Source: Candidatus Binataceae bacterium (lineage in GTDB: Bacteria > Desulfobacterota > Binatia > Binatales > Binataceae). Taken from it: a stretch of DNA of 64,000 nucleotides. This document shows positions 41,203 through 50,556 of the stretch, piece after piece; positions within the stretch are counted from its first letter, which is position 1, and each line of letters opens with the position of its first letter. The stretch spans positions 1 through 64,000 of the forward strand of contig DATGHL010000041.1 in NCBI GenBank assembly GCA_035308025.1. Direction: 5' to 3'. Both the position numbers and the translations under genes were made by a program. The notes under the pieces were generated by a model. It had not been told where the DNA came from. It did no database searches and worked only from the letters and a program-made list of their open reading frames with translations.

Positions 41203-42777
41203 GTGATTCCTGAACGCTTGGCCGGGATGATGGTCCCGCTGTTTTCGATTCGCTCGGCCGATGATTTCGGGCGCGGCGAGATCGGCGGGTTGGCGGCGCT
41301 CGGCGAACTCGCGCTGGCGATGGGCCAGCGGCTGATCCAGCTCCTGCCGATCGACGAAACGCCGCCAGGCGAGGCAAGTCCCTACAGCGCGACGAGCGTG
41401 CTGGCGATCGATCCGTCGTACATCTCGGCGTGGGAGCTCGCCGGCATCGACGCGACAACGTATCGAAAGGCGTGCGACGAGGCGGCCAAAGACCCGATTA
41501 ACCTCGCGCGGCTGCGGACGCTCAAGGATACGCTACTCTCTGAAGCTTTTCACTACTTCAAGGCAGAGGGCGGCGCGGACGAACGGAAAGCCTTTGCCGC
41601 GTTCGCCGCGGCGAATCGCGCATGGCTGGACGACTATGCGATGTTTCGCGCGCTCACGGAAAAGTTTGGCAGTGCACAATGGACGAACTGGCCGCGGGAG
41701 TTGAGCGGTCGCGAACCCGGCGCGCTCGCAGCGGCCGCCCGCGTATTGGCTGAGCGTATCGAGGGCTTCAAGTTCGCGCAGTTCGTGGCCGCCCGCCAGT
41801 GGCGAGCGGCGCGCGGGCGGCTGGCCGCGCGCGGGGTCTTTCTCGGGGGCGACTTGGCCTTTTCGCCGGCGCGCGACAGCGCCGAGGTGTGGGCGCATCA
41901 GGAGATGTTCGACCTCAGCCGCGCGGTTGGTGCGCCGCCCGACGCCTTCTCGGCGATCGGCCAGCGCTGGGACTTGCCGATGCCGAACTGGCGGCGCATG
42001 CGGGCTGGCGGTTTCAGTTTTATCCGCCTGCGCGTGCGGATGGCGCGCGAGCTCTTCGACTTTCTTCGCATCGATCACGTCGTCGGGCTCTTCCGCACCT
42101 ACGGCTATTCGGTTTGCGACGCGACCGCGGGGGCGTTCGATCCACTGTCCGAGGAAGCCCAGCGCGCGCAGGGTGAGGCGGTGCTTGACGCCGTGCTCGA
42201 AGAGGCCGGGCCGATGGAGATTATCGCCGAGGATCTCGGCGTGATTCCGCCGTTTGTGCGCGAGACGCTCGCGCGGCTCGATCTGCCGGGCTACAAGATC
42301 GCGCGCTGGGAGCGTGACTGGGCAGCGCCGGGGCAGCCGTTTCATAGCCCTGCGAGCTATCCGCGCTCGGCGCTCGCCACCACCGGCACGCATGACACCG
42401 ACACGCTGGCGGAGTGGTGGGAGACGATCAGCGAGACCGAGCGGCGCGAATTCATCGACGGTTTGGGAATCGAAGATCAGGCGGCGCTGAGCGCGTTCGA
42501 CGATCGCCTCCGTGAACAGATTATCAGCGCAATCTACGCATCACCGGCGCGGCTGGCGATTTTCCCGATTCAGGATTTGTTCGGATGGAAGGATCGGATC
42601 AACACGCCGGGGACGATCGGTCCCGACAATTGGAGGTGGCGGATGCCGTTTGCGGCGGGCGAGGCGCTGGCCGATCCGAATCGGCGCAAGGCGATCGAAA
42701 AGATTCGGGCGCTGGCCGAGCGCACCGGCCGCTTCGCGCCCGCTAACGCTTCAGACCGAAAGGCTAAGAGAAAATGA
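41203..42777 (+). CDS. malQ: 4-alpha-glucanotransferase (amylomaltase)
   Basis: 524 aa from a GTG. GH77 features: SPYSATSVLAIDPSYIS near the start, FDFLRIDHVVGLFRTYGYSV containing the nucleophile Asp, MEIIAEDLGVIPPFVRETL with the acid/base Glu, and TTGTHDTDTLAEWW with the third carboxylate Asp. It transfers maltodextrin segments in glycogen or maltodextrin metabolism. The stop overlaps the start of a Rieske-oxygenase stub (ATGA). Confidence 0.94.
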   Translation: MIPERLAGMMVPLFSIRSADDFGRGEIGGLAALGELALAMGQRLIQLLPIDETPPGEASPYSATSVLAIDPSYISAWELAGIDATTYRKACDEAAKDPINLARLRTLKDTLLSEAFHYFKAEGGADERKAFAAFAAANRAWLDDYAMFRALTEKFGSAQWTNWPRELSGREPGALAAAARVLAERIEGFKFAQFVAARQWRAARGRLAARGVFLGGDLAFSPARDSAEVWAHQEMFDLSRAVGAPPDAFSAIGQRWDLPMPNWRRMRAGGFSFIRLRVRMARELFDFLRIDHVVGLFRTYGYSVCDATAGAFDPLSEEAQRAQGEAVLDAVLEEAGPMEIIAEDLGVIPPFVRETLARLDLPGYKIARWERDWAAPGQPFHSPASYPRSALATTGTHDTDTLAEWWETISETERREFIDGLGIEDQAALSAFDDRLREQIISAIYASPARLAIFPIQDLFGWKDRINTPGTIGPDNWRWRMPFAAGEALADPNRRKAIEKIRALAERTGRFAPANASDRKAKRK

Positions 42778-42902
42778 CGGAAAATCGATCGCGCTGGGCC
42801 AATCTAATCCGGCCGGACCGGATGCACGGCTCACTCTACAGCGATCCAGAAGTTTCACCCTGGTGCACAACGACGAGGCCATCTACACGCTGTCGTTCTT
42901 GA
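42774..42902 (+). pseudogene. N-terminal stub of a Rieske ring-hydroxylating oxygenase alpha subunit
   Basis: An ATG overlapping the malQ stop begins MTENRSRWANLIRPDRMHGSLYSDPE. The stretch R-x-H-G-S-L-Y-x-D-P is the hallmark N-terminus of dioxygenase alpha subunits. After about 27 residues similarity stops and the frame ends at 42902. In the overlapping second frame VHNDEAIYTLSFLI ends at 42907, possibly another fragment. No Rieske cluster or iron site remains, so most of the gene has been deleted. Confidence 0.6.
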
Positions 42903-42903
42903 T

Positions 42904-43707
42904 CTAGCCGGATTGCCTGAAGCGCGCGCCCGGCGGCGGAGGCTCTTCCGGGGGGCCCGCGAAGCATTGCGCGATCGACATCCATCGGATCGCCGTCTCG
43001 CCAGTAACTTTGAGCGCCGTGTCTGCCACGTTGCGGGTTTGGGCGACGACCTGACAGAACTCGGTCGCGCTACCCTCGATGAGGTTCGCCCGACCCGACC
43101 CGAGCCATTCCCACGATGCTCCCGAGGGCGCCTGCAGCCGCACCGTGGGCCGTTCTGCAGGCGCCTCGAGGCGGCGATTGGCGAAGGTCCAGCCGAACGT
43201 ATTGATCCCCAGGACGGCGATATTCTTGAGGCGATCGGCGTCGCGCCGCTCGACTCCGAGCAGATCGTAGATGGCCTGACCGTGCGCCCAAGTCTCCATC
43301 AGGCGCGCCGTGATACTCGAGCGGACGCTCATGTCGGGTCCCACCCAGCGGACGCGCTGCTTGGGATCGGCGTCAACGAAGTGATCGGCAAGCTCGCAAT
43401 AGAAATCGCGCCAGCGGCTCAGCAGCGCGCGATGCTTGATCCCGTCGAGCCACGAGTGGGTTAGACTCAGATGGCTCACGCCCGGCGCGCGGGCCGCGAA
43501 GGTCCTGCCCGTCAGAGCGATAAACCCATCGTTGTCGCGCAGCGAGAGGTCGGCGAGATAGTTGCCCAAGTGAAGGTGCGCGAGAATGTCGTTGATCGTC
43601 CAATCCTTGAATTGCGTCTTTCGTTCCCAGGCACGCTCGTCCAAGGGTTCAAGCAGCGCGAAGAGCGCGTCGCTTTCGTCCCGGAAGTCGATGGCTTCCT
43701 GCAGCAC
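42904..43707 (-). CDS. TIGR03084-type metal-binding protein (DinB/maleylpyruvate isomerase fold)
   Basis: 267 aa. N-terminal DinB-like bundle: LLEPLDERAWERKTQFKDWTINDILAHLHLGNYLADLSL with metal-binding His residues. Then RSSITARLMETWAHGQAIYDLLGVER with the third His, and a C-terminal sterol-carrier-like half (RLQAPSGASWEWLGSGRANLIEGSATEFCQVV). Relatives act with thiol cofactors such as mycothiol. The specific reaction is not known. It lies directly before the EthD gene in the same direction of transcription. Confidence 0.83.
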   Translation of the reverse strand: MLQEAIDFRDESDALFALLEPLDERAWERKTQFKDWTINDILAHLHLGNYLADLSLRDNDGFIALTGRTFAARAPGVSHLSLTHSWLDGIKHRALLSRWRDFYCELADHFVDADPKQRVRWVGPDMSVRSSITARLMETWAHGQAIYDLLGVERRDADRLKNIAVLGINTFGWTFANRRLEAPAERPTVRLQAPSGASWEWLGSGRANLIEGSATEFCQVVAQTRNVADTALKVTGETAIRWMSIAQCFAGPPEEPPPPGARFRQSG

Positions 43708-43709
43708 CG

Positions 43710-44054
43710 CTAGATGACCTCAAGCTCCTCGGTCACGAAAGAAATGCATCGATGCGGATCGACGAATTTGAGTTCATCCGCGCGAATGATTTCGAGATAT
43801 TTCGGTTCGCTGAACGCCTTCTTCGCCTCGTCCACACTGTCGAACCAAAGCTCGGCGACGCCGTCGTAAGCGCCCGGGATGCCGAAGGGGACCGGGCTCT
43901 CGACCAGATGGCATTGCACGTATTTCCTGACGTGACGGCTGAACTCGGTCACGCTCTTCACCAACGGCCCGTGCTTATCGCGCCAGTAGGTATCGAATTG
44001 TTCGGCAGTTATATCGGCTCTGCGGCTGGCACATATTATTAGTTTAATCATCAA
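43710..44054 (-). CDS. EthD-domain protein (ferredoxin-like dimer)
   Basis: 114 aa. MIKLIICASRRADITAEQFDTYWRDKHGPLVKSVTEFSRHVRKYVQCH is the typical EthD opening, including YWRDKHGPLV, followed by GAYDGVAELWFDSVDEAKKAFSEPKYLEIIRADELKFVD. Such proteins form dimeric alpha-beta barrels used in small-molecule degradation or polyketide chemistry. Upstream of and probably co-transcribed with the TIGR03084 gene. Confidence 0.88.
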   Translation of the reverse strand: MMIKLIICASRRADITAEQFDTYWRDKHGPLVKSVTEFSRHVRKYVQCHLVESPVPFGIPGAYDGVAELWFDSVDEAKKAFSEPKYLEIIRADELKFVDPHRCISFVTEELEVI

Positions 44055-44169
44055 TATTCGAAATCCACCCTTATCTGACGGCAGGAGGGTCGGCGATGCG
44101 GTCTTCAGATTCTTGACACAGTTCGCAGACTCGCCTGCTCGCTCCGGCGTGCGGCACGCCGCGCTAGTG

Positions 44170-45288
44170 TTAATTCAGATTGAACATGCGGGCGGCGTTG
44201 TCCCAGAACAGCTTGCGCCGCGACTCGTTCGAGATCGGTTGCTTCATCATCGCCTCGATCCCCCACGGATAGGTGCCATCCGGATGAGGATAATCGGTAT
44301 CCCACGTGAAGTTGTTGTCACCGACCAGCTCGACCGCGGCTTTCATCGTCGGCTCGTCGCCGCGGAATGCGACGCAGACGTTGCGCTTGAAATACTGCGT
44401 CGGCCGCATCGTCAGATACTCATGCTCGGCGTTGCCGCTGAAATCCCAATGCTGCTCCATCCGTTGCAGCCAGTAGGGCACCCAGCCGCCGTCGGCCTCG
44501 ACGTGGACGACCTTGAGTTTGGGGAATTTCTCGAAGATGCCGTACCAGATCAGACCCGCCATCGCCGCCATCGCCTCGAACGGATGGGAGAGGATGTGGC
44601 CGCTGACGTGGGTATCCATCCGCTCGCCGAACGAAGGGACCTCGGAGGAGGCCGACTCGTGCGTCGAGATAGGTTTACCGCTGTCTTCGATTTGCATCCA
44701 CAGCGGCAGGTAGTCGTCGCTCCAGAGTGAGCGGCCGCGCACGGGATTCGGCCGCATGTAGTAGCTGACGCAGCCCATCGCATGGGTGCGCTGCGCCTCT
44801 TTGACGGCCTCCTCGACGTCCTGCATCGGCAGGGCGGCGGCCCAGCGCAGGCGCTCGGGCGCAGCCGAGGCGTAGTCGCAGGCCCAGTTGTTGTAGGCGC
44901 GCACGCAGGCGGCGAGGAGGCGGGTGTCGCGAAACTCGCGTCCGAGCATCTGGCCGGTATAGGTCGGATAGAGGATCTGCGTGTCGATCCCCTGCGCGTC
45001 CATATCGGCGAGGCGGCTCGCGGCGCTGAACTCTTTTTTCCGCGCCTCCTCGAAGCGCTCCATCGCCTTTTTGACCGCGTTGAGGAAAGCCGGCGCCGCC
45101 ATCGGATATTTACCTTTTTCGCGCACGAAAGAATCGCCCTCGACCAGAAAGGTGCGGCGATTGGATTCGGGCGCGCGCCCCATCTTCGGCGCCTGCGACT
45201 TGTAGGCGTCGTCGATATAGCGCTCCCACAGCCATTCGGGTTCCATCATGTGGCAATCGGTATCGACAATTTTGAAGCCGTCTCGCAT
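44170..45288 (-). CDS. Amidohydrolase-2 family metal-dependent hydrolase/decarboxylase
   Basis: 372 aa. First metal motif VDTDCHMMEPEW replaces the more common DxHxH with D-C-H. Further motifs are PISTHESASSEVP, HVEADGGWVPYWLQRMEQHW and, near the end, FTWDTDYPHPDGTYPW with the metal-ligand Asp. Members include ACMSD-like decarboxylases and many hydrolases of aromatic or ring-cleavage compounds. Substrate unknown. The same family is represented by the partial gene at the right edge of the window. Confidence 0.85.
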   Translation of the reverse strand: MRDGFKIVDTDCHMMEPEWLWERYIDDAYKSQAPKMGRAPESNRRTFLVEGDSFVREKGKYPMAAPAFLNAVKKAMERFEEARKKEFSAASRLADMDAQGIDTQILYPTYTGQMLGREFRDTRLLAACVRAYNNWACDYASAAPERLRWAAALPMQDVEEAVKEAQRTHAMGCVSYYMRPNPVRGRSLWSDDYLPLWMQIEDSGKPISTHESASSEVPSFGERMDTHVSGHILSHPFEAMAAMAGLIWYGIFEKFPKLKVVHVEADGGWVPYWLQRMEQHWDFSGNAEHEYLTMRPTQYFKRNVCVAFRGDEPTMKAAVELVGDNNFTWDTDYPHPDGTYPWGIEAMMKQPISNESRRKLFWDNAARMFNLN

Positions 45289-45360
45289 GGTCGTTCTCCT
45301 CGTTGGCTAAAGAGAAAATCCCTCAATCAAATTCTTTATCAGATATGGCGATATTACCAC

Positions 45361-46281
45361 TCAAGGCTGCTGAATCAGATGCGCGTAATCGCGTTCGAGA
45401 TACTCGCGCAGAGCGGCCCGCCAGTCGCGCATGAGATTGATACCGAGGTTCTCGAGCGCCTGGTTGAAGAGCATCTCGGAACGCGGGCGCGGTGCAAAAA
45501 AGCGCTCACCGAAGAAACTCGAGTCGACCGGCTTGACCTCGACCTCGCGTCCGCAGATGGCAACTATTTCCTTGGCGACGTCGAAGCGCGTGCCCATCCC
45601 CTTGCAGACCATGTGATAGAGGCCGTAGGCGCCGCGATCGAGTAGCGCGAAGAGATTCATCGCGAAGTCATGCGTGTAGGTCGGCGTCCCCCACTTGTCG
45701 TCAACGGCATGAAGCGTACGCGCGCCTTTGGCCAACTGATCGAGTATCAGGTAGACGAACTTGTGATCGTTGCGCCGCCCGCCGCCGACCATCCAGCCTG
45801 GCCGCACGATGTAGTGGCGGCCGCCCGCCGCGCGAACCTCGCCTTCGCCGGCGAACTTGCTCGCGCCATAGACCATGATCGGATTGGGCTGATCGGCTTC
45901 AGTGTAGTAACCGTCTTTAACGCCGTCGAAGACGCCGCCGGTACTGATGTACACGAGCGTCGCGCCGTATTCCGCGGCGCGCCGCGCGACAATTCCGGTT
46001 GCGGTCCGATTGGTGTTTTCGGCTTCCGCGGCGTGCAGTTCACAGAACTCGAGATCGACCAGCGCCGCCAGATGCAGCACCAGGTCAGGCCTAAACTCCG
46101 CGAACGTCCGCCGCATCGCTTCGCCGTCGCGCACGTCGAGGTAGGTCAGCCAGCCGCGTTCGTCCGGCTCGATTTGGATGTCGGTCGCCAGCACATGCGG
46201 GCATCGTTCCCGGAAATATGGAGCGATAGCGTTACCCAGCATCCCGCCGCTCCCGGTGATCAAGACCTTCTTGAACTCCAT
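45361..46281 (-). CDS. RmlD-like NAD(P)-dependent sugar-nucleotide reductase/epimerase
   Basis: 306 aa. Rossmann motif VLITGSGGMLGNAIAPYF, dTDP-4-dehydrorhamnose-reductase-like DLVLHLAALVDLEFCELHAAEAENTNRTAT, STGGVFDG, and the catalytic Y-x-x-x-K in MVYGASKFAGE. Probably makes or modifies a deoxysugar nucleotide for surface polysaccharide. No other rml genes are near, so the name rmlD is not given. It is followed 32 bp upstream on the same strand by the alcohol dehydrogenase gene. Confidence 0.85.
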   Translation of the reverse strand: MEFKKVLITGSGGMLGNAIAPYFRERCPHVLATDIQIEPDERGWLTYLDVRDGEAMRRTFAEFRPDLVLHLAALVDLEFCELHAAEAENTNRTATGIVARRAAEYGATLVYISTGGVFDGVKDGYYTEADQPNPIMVYGASKFAGEGEVRAAGGRHYIVRPGWMVGGGRRNDHKFVYLILDQLAKGARTLHAVDDKWGTPTYTHDFAMNLFALLDRGAYGLYHMVCKGMGTRFDVAKEIVAICGREVEVKPVDSSFFGERFFAPRPRSEMLFNQALENLGINLMRDWRAALREYLERDYAHLIQQP

Positions 46282-46328
46282 CTATCTGCAGTCTTCCTAA
46301 ATGCAACCTTCTGGCCGCCTGAGCTAGT

Positions 46329-47348
46329 TCAGGCCTGCGGCAAAATCAGGGCCTTTACGCCCTGCTTGCGGTTGAGCAGCTCGAACGCTTCAATCCCGCG
46401 ATCGAGCCCGTAGCGATGAGTCACCATCGGCTTCAAATCTACCTTGCCGTCGGCGACCATCGCAATTGAGCGGCGCCACGAACTGGCGACGCGGACGCGC
46501 GACGGAATAATCTTGACGCCGTGGAAAAACAGCGAGCGCATCTCGGCGTTGGGAATGTCGCGGGCGGGCCAGCCCAGCTCGATCAGCTCGCCGTTGCGGC
46601 GCATCAGATGGCGCACCGAGTCGAGGAAGCCGGCGGCGTCGAAGACCGCGTCGGCGCCGTCGGTGGGCATCAGCGCGCGCACCTGATCAATCCAATCGCG
46701 GTCCGAAGCACAGACGGTCTGGAAGCCCATCGTGCGGGCGAGCGCGAGCCGTTCGGCGTCCACCGCGAGGCCCGTGACAACGATCGACGTCACACCCAGC
46801 GCGCGCGCGGCCAGTGCGGTGCAAAGTCCGATTGGCCCGGGGCCTTCAATCACGCAACTGTCGCCCGCCTTCAGTGATGATTCCTCGAGCGCGTGCACGC
46901 CGGTCGCGAAGGGTTCGAGCAAGGCCGCCTGTTCAAGGTCCATCGATTTGGGCACCAGCCAGGCGTTTTGTACCGGCGCGATCGCGTATTCGGCGAACGC
47001 GCCGCCGAGGCGTCCGGGATGGAGGCAGAAGTTAAAGCGTCCGTGTGAGCACGACGAGCATTGTCCGCAGGCGCCGAAAGGATCGAGCGCGACGTGATCG
47101 CCGACTTTGAAGCCGCTCACGCTCGCGCCGACCTCGACCACTTCGCCCGCCGGCTCGTGGCCGATAACGGTGGGAAATTTCGCGACGACGCGATCGGCGT
47201 TCAGCTCCCACAGATAGATGTGCAGGTCGGAGCCGCAGATCCCGCAGACCGCAACCTTGACCAGCAAATCGCCGGGGCCGGGTTGGGGAATCGGCGTCTC
47301 GATCAACTCGACGCCCGGCGCAGGCCGGGTCTTGGCGATGGCTTTCAT
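46329..47348 (-). CDS. Zinc-dependent medium-chain alcohol/polyol dehydrogenase
   Basis: 339 aa. Catalytic zinc ligands in GICGSDLHIYLW and VIGHEPAGEVVEVG. Structural zinc cysteines in DPFGACGQCSSCSHGRFNFC. NAD(P)-binding CVIEGPGPIGLCTALAARALG. It resembles threonine dehydrogenase or sorbitol dehydrogenase relatives. It oxidises a secondary alcohol or polyol; substrate unknown. It precedes the sugar-nucleotide reductase in the same direction, so the two may act on one carbohydrate. Confidence 0.9.
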   Translation of the reverse strand: MKAIAKTRPAPGVELIETPIPQPGPGDLLVKVAVCGICGSDLHIYLWELNADRVVAKFPTVIGHEPAGEVVEVGASVSGFKVGDHVALDPFGACGQCSSCSHGRFNFCLHPGRLGGAFAEYAIAPVQNAWLVPKSMDLEQAALLEPFATGVHALEESSLKAGDSCVIEGPGPIGLCTALAARALGVTSIVVTGLAVDAERLALARTMGFQTVCASDRDWIDQVRALMPTDGADAVFDAAGFLDSVRHLMRRNGELIELGWPARDIPNAEMRSLFFHGVKIIPSRVRVASSWRRSIAMVADGKVDLKPMVTHRYGLDRGIEAFELLNRKQGVKALILPQA

Positions 47349-47475
47349 GAATTAACCTCGAAGCAGTAATACGACCGCCAACGCCGAACGTCAAAGGTAG
47401 CGGACGCAGGTGGGTGGTTTTGAAAGGGTGCTTGCTTTTGCATAATGTTGCCCGCTAGCGACGGACCCAAGATGG

Positions 47476-47944
47476 ATGATTGTGCTCAGCGGCCTCGGCG
47501 GCGCGCTTGTTGGTGCGACCGCGGCGATCGCTGCGCAGTTCGTAGCGAATGGCCTCGCCACGGAGCGAGAACTCCGCCGGTTCAAAATACAGGCGTTTGA
47601 ACGGTTCCGAAAAGAATTTAGCGAGGATCAGAATCTGCGACGGATCAGCATCAAGAAAGAAAAACTAACGGATGACGAAATCGGCGATTATATTGGATTT
47701 TTTGAAGAAATTGGCTTATCATTCCCATCGTAATCTTGTGGACATGGAGCTAGTCGATGGGTTTCTGGGTGACGCAATCATCTATGCTTGGGAGAACAGC
47801 GCAATTCGCGGATCAATAGAGGCTATTCGGGGTTCCGAAGATGATTGCACTTACTTTGAACACTTCGAGGCCCTCGCTAAGTACCTGATCGACAAGAGAC
47901 AGGAGCGCATTAAGAAGGAGCGTAGATATGCGGCGAAATCGTAG
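47476..47944 (+). pseudogene. Frameshifted small membrane-anchored protein (DUF4760-like)
   Basis: Frame 1 (47476-47733) begins with a hydrophobic anchor (MIVLSGLGGALVGATAAIAAQFVA), then TERELRRFKIQAFERFRKEFSEDQ and DEIGDYIGFFEEIGLS. The expected continuation (NLVDMELVDGFLGDAIIYAWENS to RRYAAKS) is in another frame and ends at 47944. The shift lies at about 47720-47735, soon after a six-T run. It may be a true mutation or a sequencing error. Function unknown. Confidence 0.7.
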
Positions 47945-48019
47945 GGGCGGTGGACGTAAAACATTGAAGCGGACGACCACTCGCAAGGGTTAGACGGCAC
48001 ACGCGCGGCTGGAGCGATC

Positions 48020-49321
48020 CTATTTGGTCGCTGCCCAGTGGCGTAAGTGCGAGCCGTGATAACGCATCCGCGGGCGGATCAGGCGGTTATCGGCATATTG
48101 TTCGAGGCTGTGGGCGATCCAGCCGGCGGCGCGGCCCAGCGCGAATACTCCGGCCGGCAGGCTGGCCGGAAAGCCCATCATCCGTACGCACACCGTAAGG
48201 TAGAAATCGAGGTTCGGGCGCAGCCGTTCGCGTTTCCACACCGCCTCCTCGATCTTGTGCGCCAGCTCGAGTAGCCGCCGCCCTTTGTGGCGGGCAAGCT
48301 CCGCCGCGACCGCTTTGAGCAGTGCGGCGCGCGGATCGCCTTTCGGATAAATCGCGTGACCAAAACCCGGCGGCAACAGATGCCGGCTGCTGAGGCCCGC
48401 GAGCAGCGCGTCGAGCCTGACGCCGCCCTCTAATTCCGCCAGCATCTGCTCGATCCGATCGCAGGCGCCGCCGTGGATTGGGCCCGAGAGCGAACATAAG
48501 GCCGCGAGCACCGACGCATGAAGGTCGGCGCCGGTGCTCGCGACGACGCGGGCGGCGAAGGTCGAGGCGTTGAGCTCGTGCTCGGCGCACGCGATCAGGA
48601 TGCGATCGGTGGCCGCGTGCGCCCACTCCGCGGCCTCGCCCAAGGCGCGATAGAGCAGGCGTCCGGCGACGGTCGCCAGTCCGCCGGACGCGTTGCGCGC
48701 AGATCTGCCGGCGAGATTGACCATCGCCAGCGGCATCGCGCTCAGGATTGCCGCCGCCTGCTCGAGCGTGGTCGGCGCCGGATTGTGCGCTTGGCTCACC
48801 GACAGCGCGGGCATCATGATCTGGAGCCGCAACAGCGGGGCCGCGTCCGAGCCGACCGCGACCAGGGCGGAATTGACGGCGGGCGGCAGCGTGCTGCGGC
48901 TGACCTCCGCGCGCAGAGCCGCGATCGCAGTCGCGGCGGGTCGCTCGCCGTGCCAGAGCAGCAGCGCGACCTCCTCGAACGTCGCGGCCTCGACCAACTC
49001 CTCGATCGGATAGCCGCGGTAGGCGAGCTGCCCATCGATTATTGAGCTGATCGCGGATTCCGCTACGATCACGCCCGACGACTCGTCGTCGCCACCCGGC
49101 TGCGCGATCGTCACCCACGACGAGGCGTCCGGCAGGCTGCGCGCGCGCCGGCCCCGTTCCGGTGTCGTGACGCCGCGCATGGCGTCGATGTCCGCGCGGC
49201 GATAGAGCGTTTCGCGGCCAACCTTGCGCTTGTAGCTCTTGAGCCAGCCGCGGCTGACATAAGCGTAGAGCGTGCCGAGCTTGATCCCGAGGCGCGCCGC
49301 CGCCTCGGCCGCGGTCAGCAT
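48020..49321 (-). CDS. Citrate synthase family protein with N-terminal helix-turn-helix
   Basis: 433 aa from the ATG at 49321. Residues 1-60 are a MerR/excisionase-type HTH (LTAAEAAARLGIKLGTLYAYVSRGWLKSYKRKVGRETLYRRADI). The rest is citrate synthase: ISSIIDGQLAYRGYPIEELVEAATFEEVALLLWHGE, then the active-site His in CAEHELNASTFAARVV, SGPIHGGA with the second His, and PGFGHAIYPKGDPRA. It may make citrate or methylcitrate, or may be a regulator that senses an acyl-CoA. This HTH-fused form is known in other genomes but its role is unclear. It is divergent from the second LLM gene. Confidence 0.85.
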   Translation of the reverse strand: MLTAAEAAARLGIKLGTLYAYVSRGWLKSYKRKVGRETLYRRADIDAMRGVTTPERGRRARSLPDASSWVTIAQPGGDDESSGVIVAESAISSIIDGQLAYRGYPIEELVEAATFEEVALLLWHGERPAATAIAALRAEVSRSTLPPAVNSALVAVGSDAAPLLRLQIMMPALSVSQAHNPAPTTLEQAAAILSAMPLAMVNLAGRSARNASGGLATVAGRLLYRALGEAAEWAHAATDRILIACAEHELNASTFAARVVASTGADLHASVLAALCSLSGPIHGGACDRIEQMLAELEGGVRLDALLAGLSSRHLLPPGFGHAIYPKGDPRAALLKAVAAELARHKGRRLLELAHKIEEAVWKRERLRPNLDFYLTVCVRMMGFPASLPAGVFALGRAAGWIAHSLEQYADNRLIRPRMRYHGSHLRHWAATK

Positions 49322-49485
49322 CTGCGGTTCGCCGGATGAGGGATGAGCCGCCACGCGACGATCACGCCATCGGGTCTTCGCGACTGTCAAGCGGATCCGT
49401 TTCTGTGCTCGCCGGAGACCGCGCCAAAGTTCGCGATTAATGTATAGTCTGTGGCGCGAAGTTGGCGACCGGGAGTGGAATAGAG

Positions 49486-50556
49486 ATGGAACTGGGCACA
49501 TTGATCTTTACCAAGCCGCAGCGGGCGATCCGCGATACTCAACGCGCCGAGGAGCGCGGATTTGCGCAGGCGTGGTTTCCTGACTCGCACATGATCTGGG
49601 GCGACGCCTACGTCTGTATGGCGTTGGCCGCGGCCAACGCCAAATCGATCAAGCTCGCGACCGGCATCTCGGTGGCCTCGAACCGCATCCCGCCGGTGAC
49701 GGTGCACTCGATCGCGACGATCAACGAGCTCGCGCCGGGCCGCGTGATGCTCGGCTATGGCACCGGTCACACCGGCCGGCGCGTGATGGGGTTGCCTCCG
49801 GTGCGCTTCGCGGATTTTCGCGAGCAAGTCCGGGTGATCCGGGATCTACTCAAAAACGGCGAAGCGATTTACAACACCGAGGGTCTGAGCCGCAAGGTGC
49901 GCTATCTCCATCGCGACTTGCGCTTCATCAATCTCGACGGTCCGATTCCGCTGTATGTCGCGGCGAACGCTCCCCGGATGCTCGGGGTGGCCGGGGAGTT
50001 CGGCGACGGCATTATCACCAGCGGCGCGATCACTGCCGAGCGCGTCGCTGCGATCTTCCGCCATGCGGAGGAGGGCGCCCGCGCGGCCGGCCGCAAGCTC
50101 GACGGTCCGATGCCCTGCATCTCGCTGGCGCATCTCTGCGTCCAGCGCCCCGGCGAGAGCCTCGACTCCCCGCGCATCATGAAGCTGGCCGGTCCCTGGG
50201 TCATCACCTGCCTTCATGCGATCGCTGCCGGCTATGCCAAGCCGCGCTCGTTGCCGCCGGACGCCCGTGTGGTTTACGACGAGTATGCAAAGTATCTCGA
50301 AACACTCGGAGTTGAGGGCGAGCGCTACCTTGATCTGCATAATGGCCATTGCACCTTCGTGCCCGAGCGCGAGCGCAAGTTCGTCACGGCGGCGACGATT
50401 CGTGCGACCACGTTGGTCGCGCCGCGCGAGGAGATTCTCGACCGTTTGCGCCAGCTCGCGGCCGCCGGGCTCAATCAGCTCGTGCTCAATCCGCCGTTCG
50501 AGGGCTTTGACGAATTTGTCGACGAAGTCTCGAAGGAAATCATCGCGCGACTCTGA
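49486..50556 (+). CDS. LLM-class flavin (F420)-dependent oxidoreductase
   Basis: 356 aa from the ATG at 49486 (GGGAG upstream). Typical of the 5,10-methylene-H4MPT reductase-like group: LGTLIFTKPQRAIRDTQRAEERGFAQAWFPDSHMIWGDAYVCMALAAANAKSIKLATGISVASNRIPPVTVHSIATINELAPGRVMLGYGTGH. It acts on an unknown substrate with reduced F420 or FMN. This is the second LLM enzyme of the window, and only distantly like the one at 20.7 kb. Confidence 0.86.
   Translation: MELGTLIFTKPQRAIRDTQRAEERGFAQAWFPDSHMIWGDAYVCMALAAANAKSIKLATGISVASNRIPPVTVHSIATINELAPGRVMLGYGTGHTGRRVMGLPPVRFADFREQVRVIRDLLKNGEAIYNTEGLSRKVRYLHRDLRFINLDGPIPLYVAANAPRMLGVAGEFGDGIITSGAITAERVAAIFRHAEEGARAAGRKLDGPMPCISLAHLCVQRPGESLDSPRIMKLAGPWVITCLHAIAAGYAKPRSLPPDARVVYDEYAKYLETLGVEGERYLDLHNGHCTFVPERERKFVTAATIRATTLVAPREEILDRLRQLAAAGLNQLVLNPPFEGFDEFVDEVSKEIIARL

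Noticed and set aside
44145-44161. 7-bp hairpin after the amidohydrolase gene
   Set aside because: Short stem and no T run on the minus strand, so not listed as a terminator.
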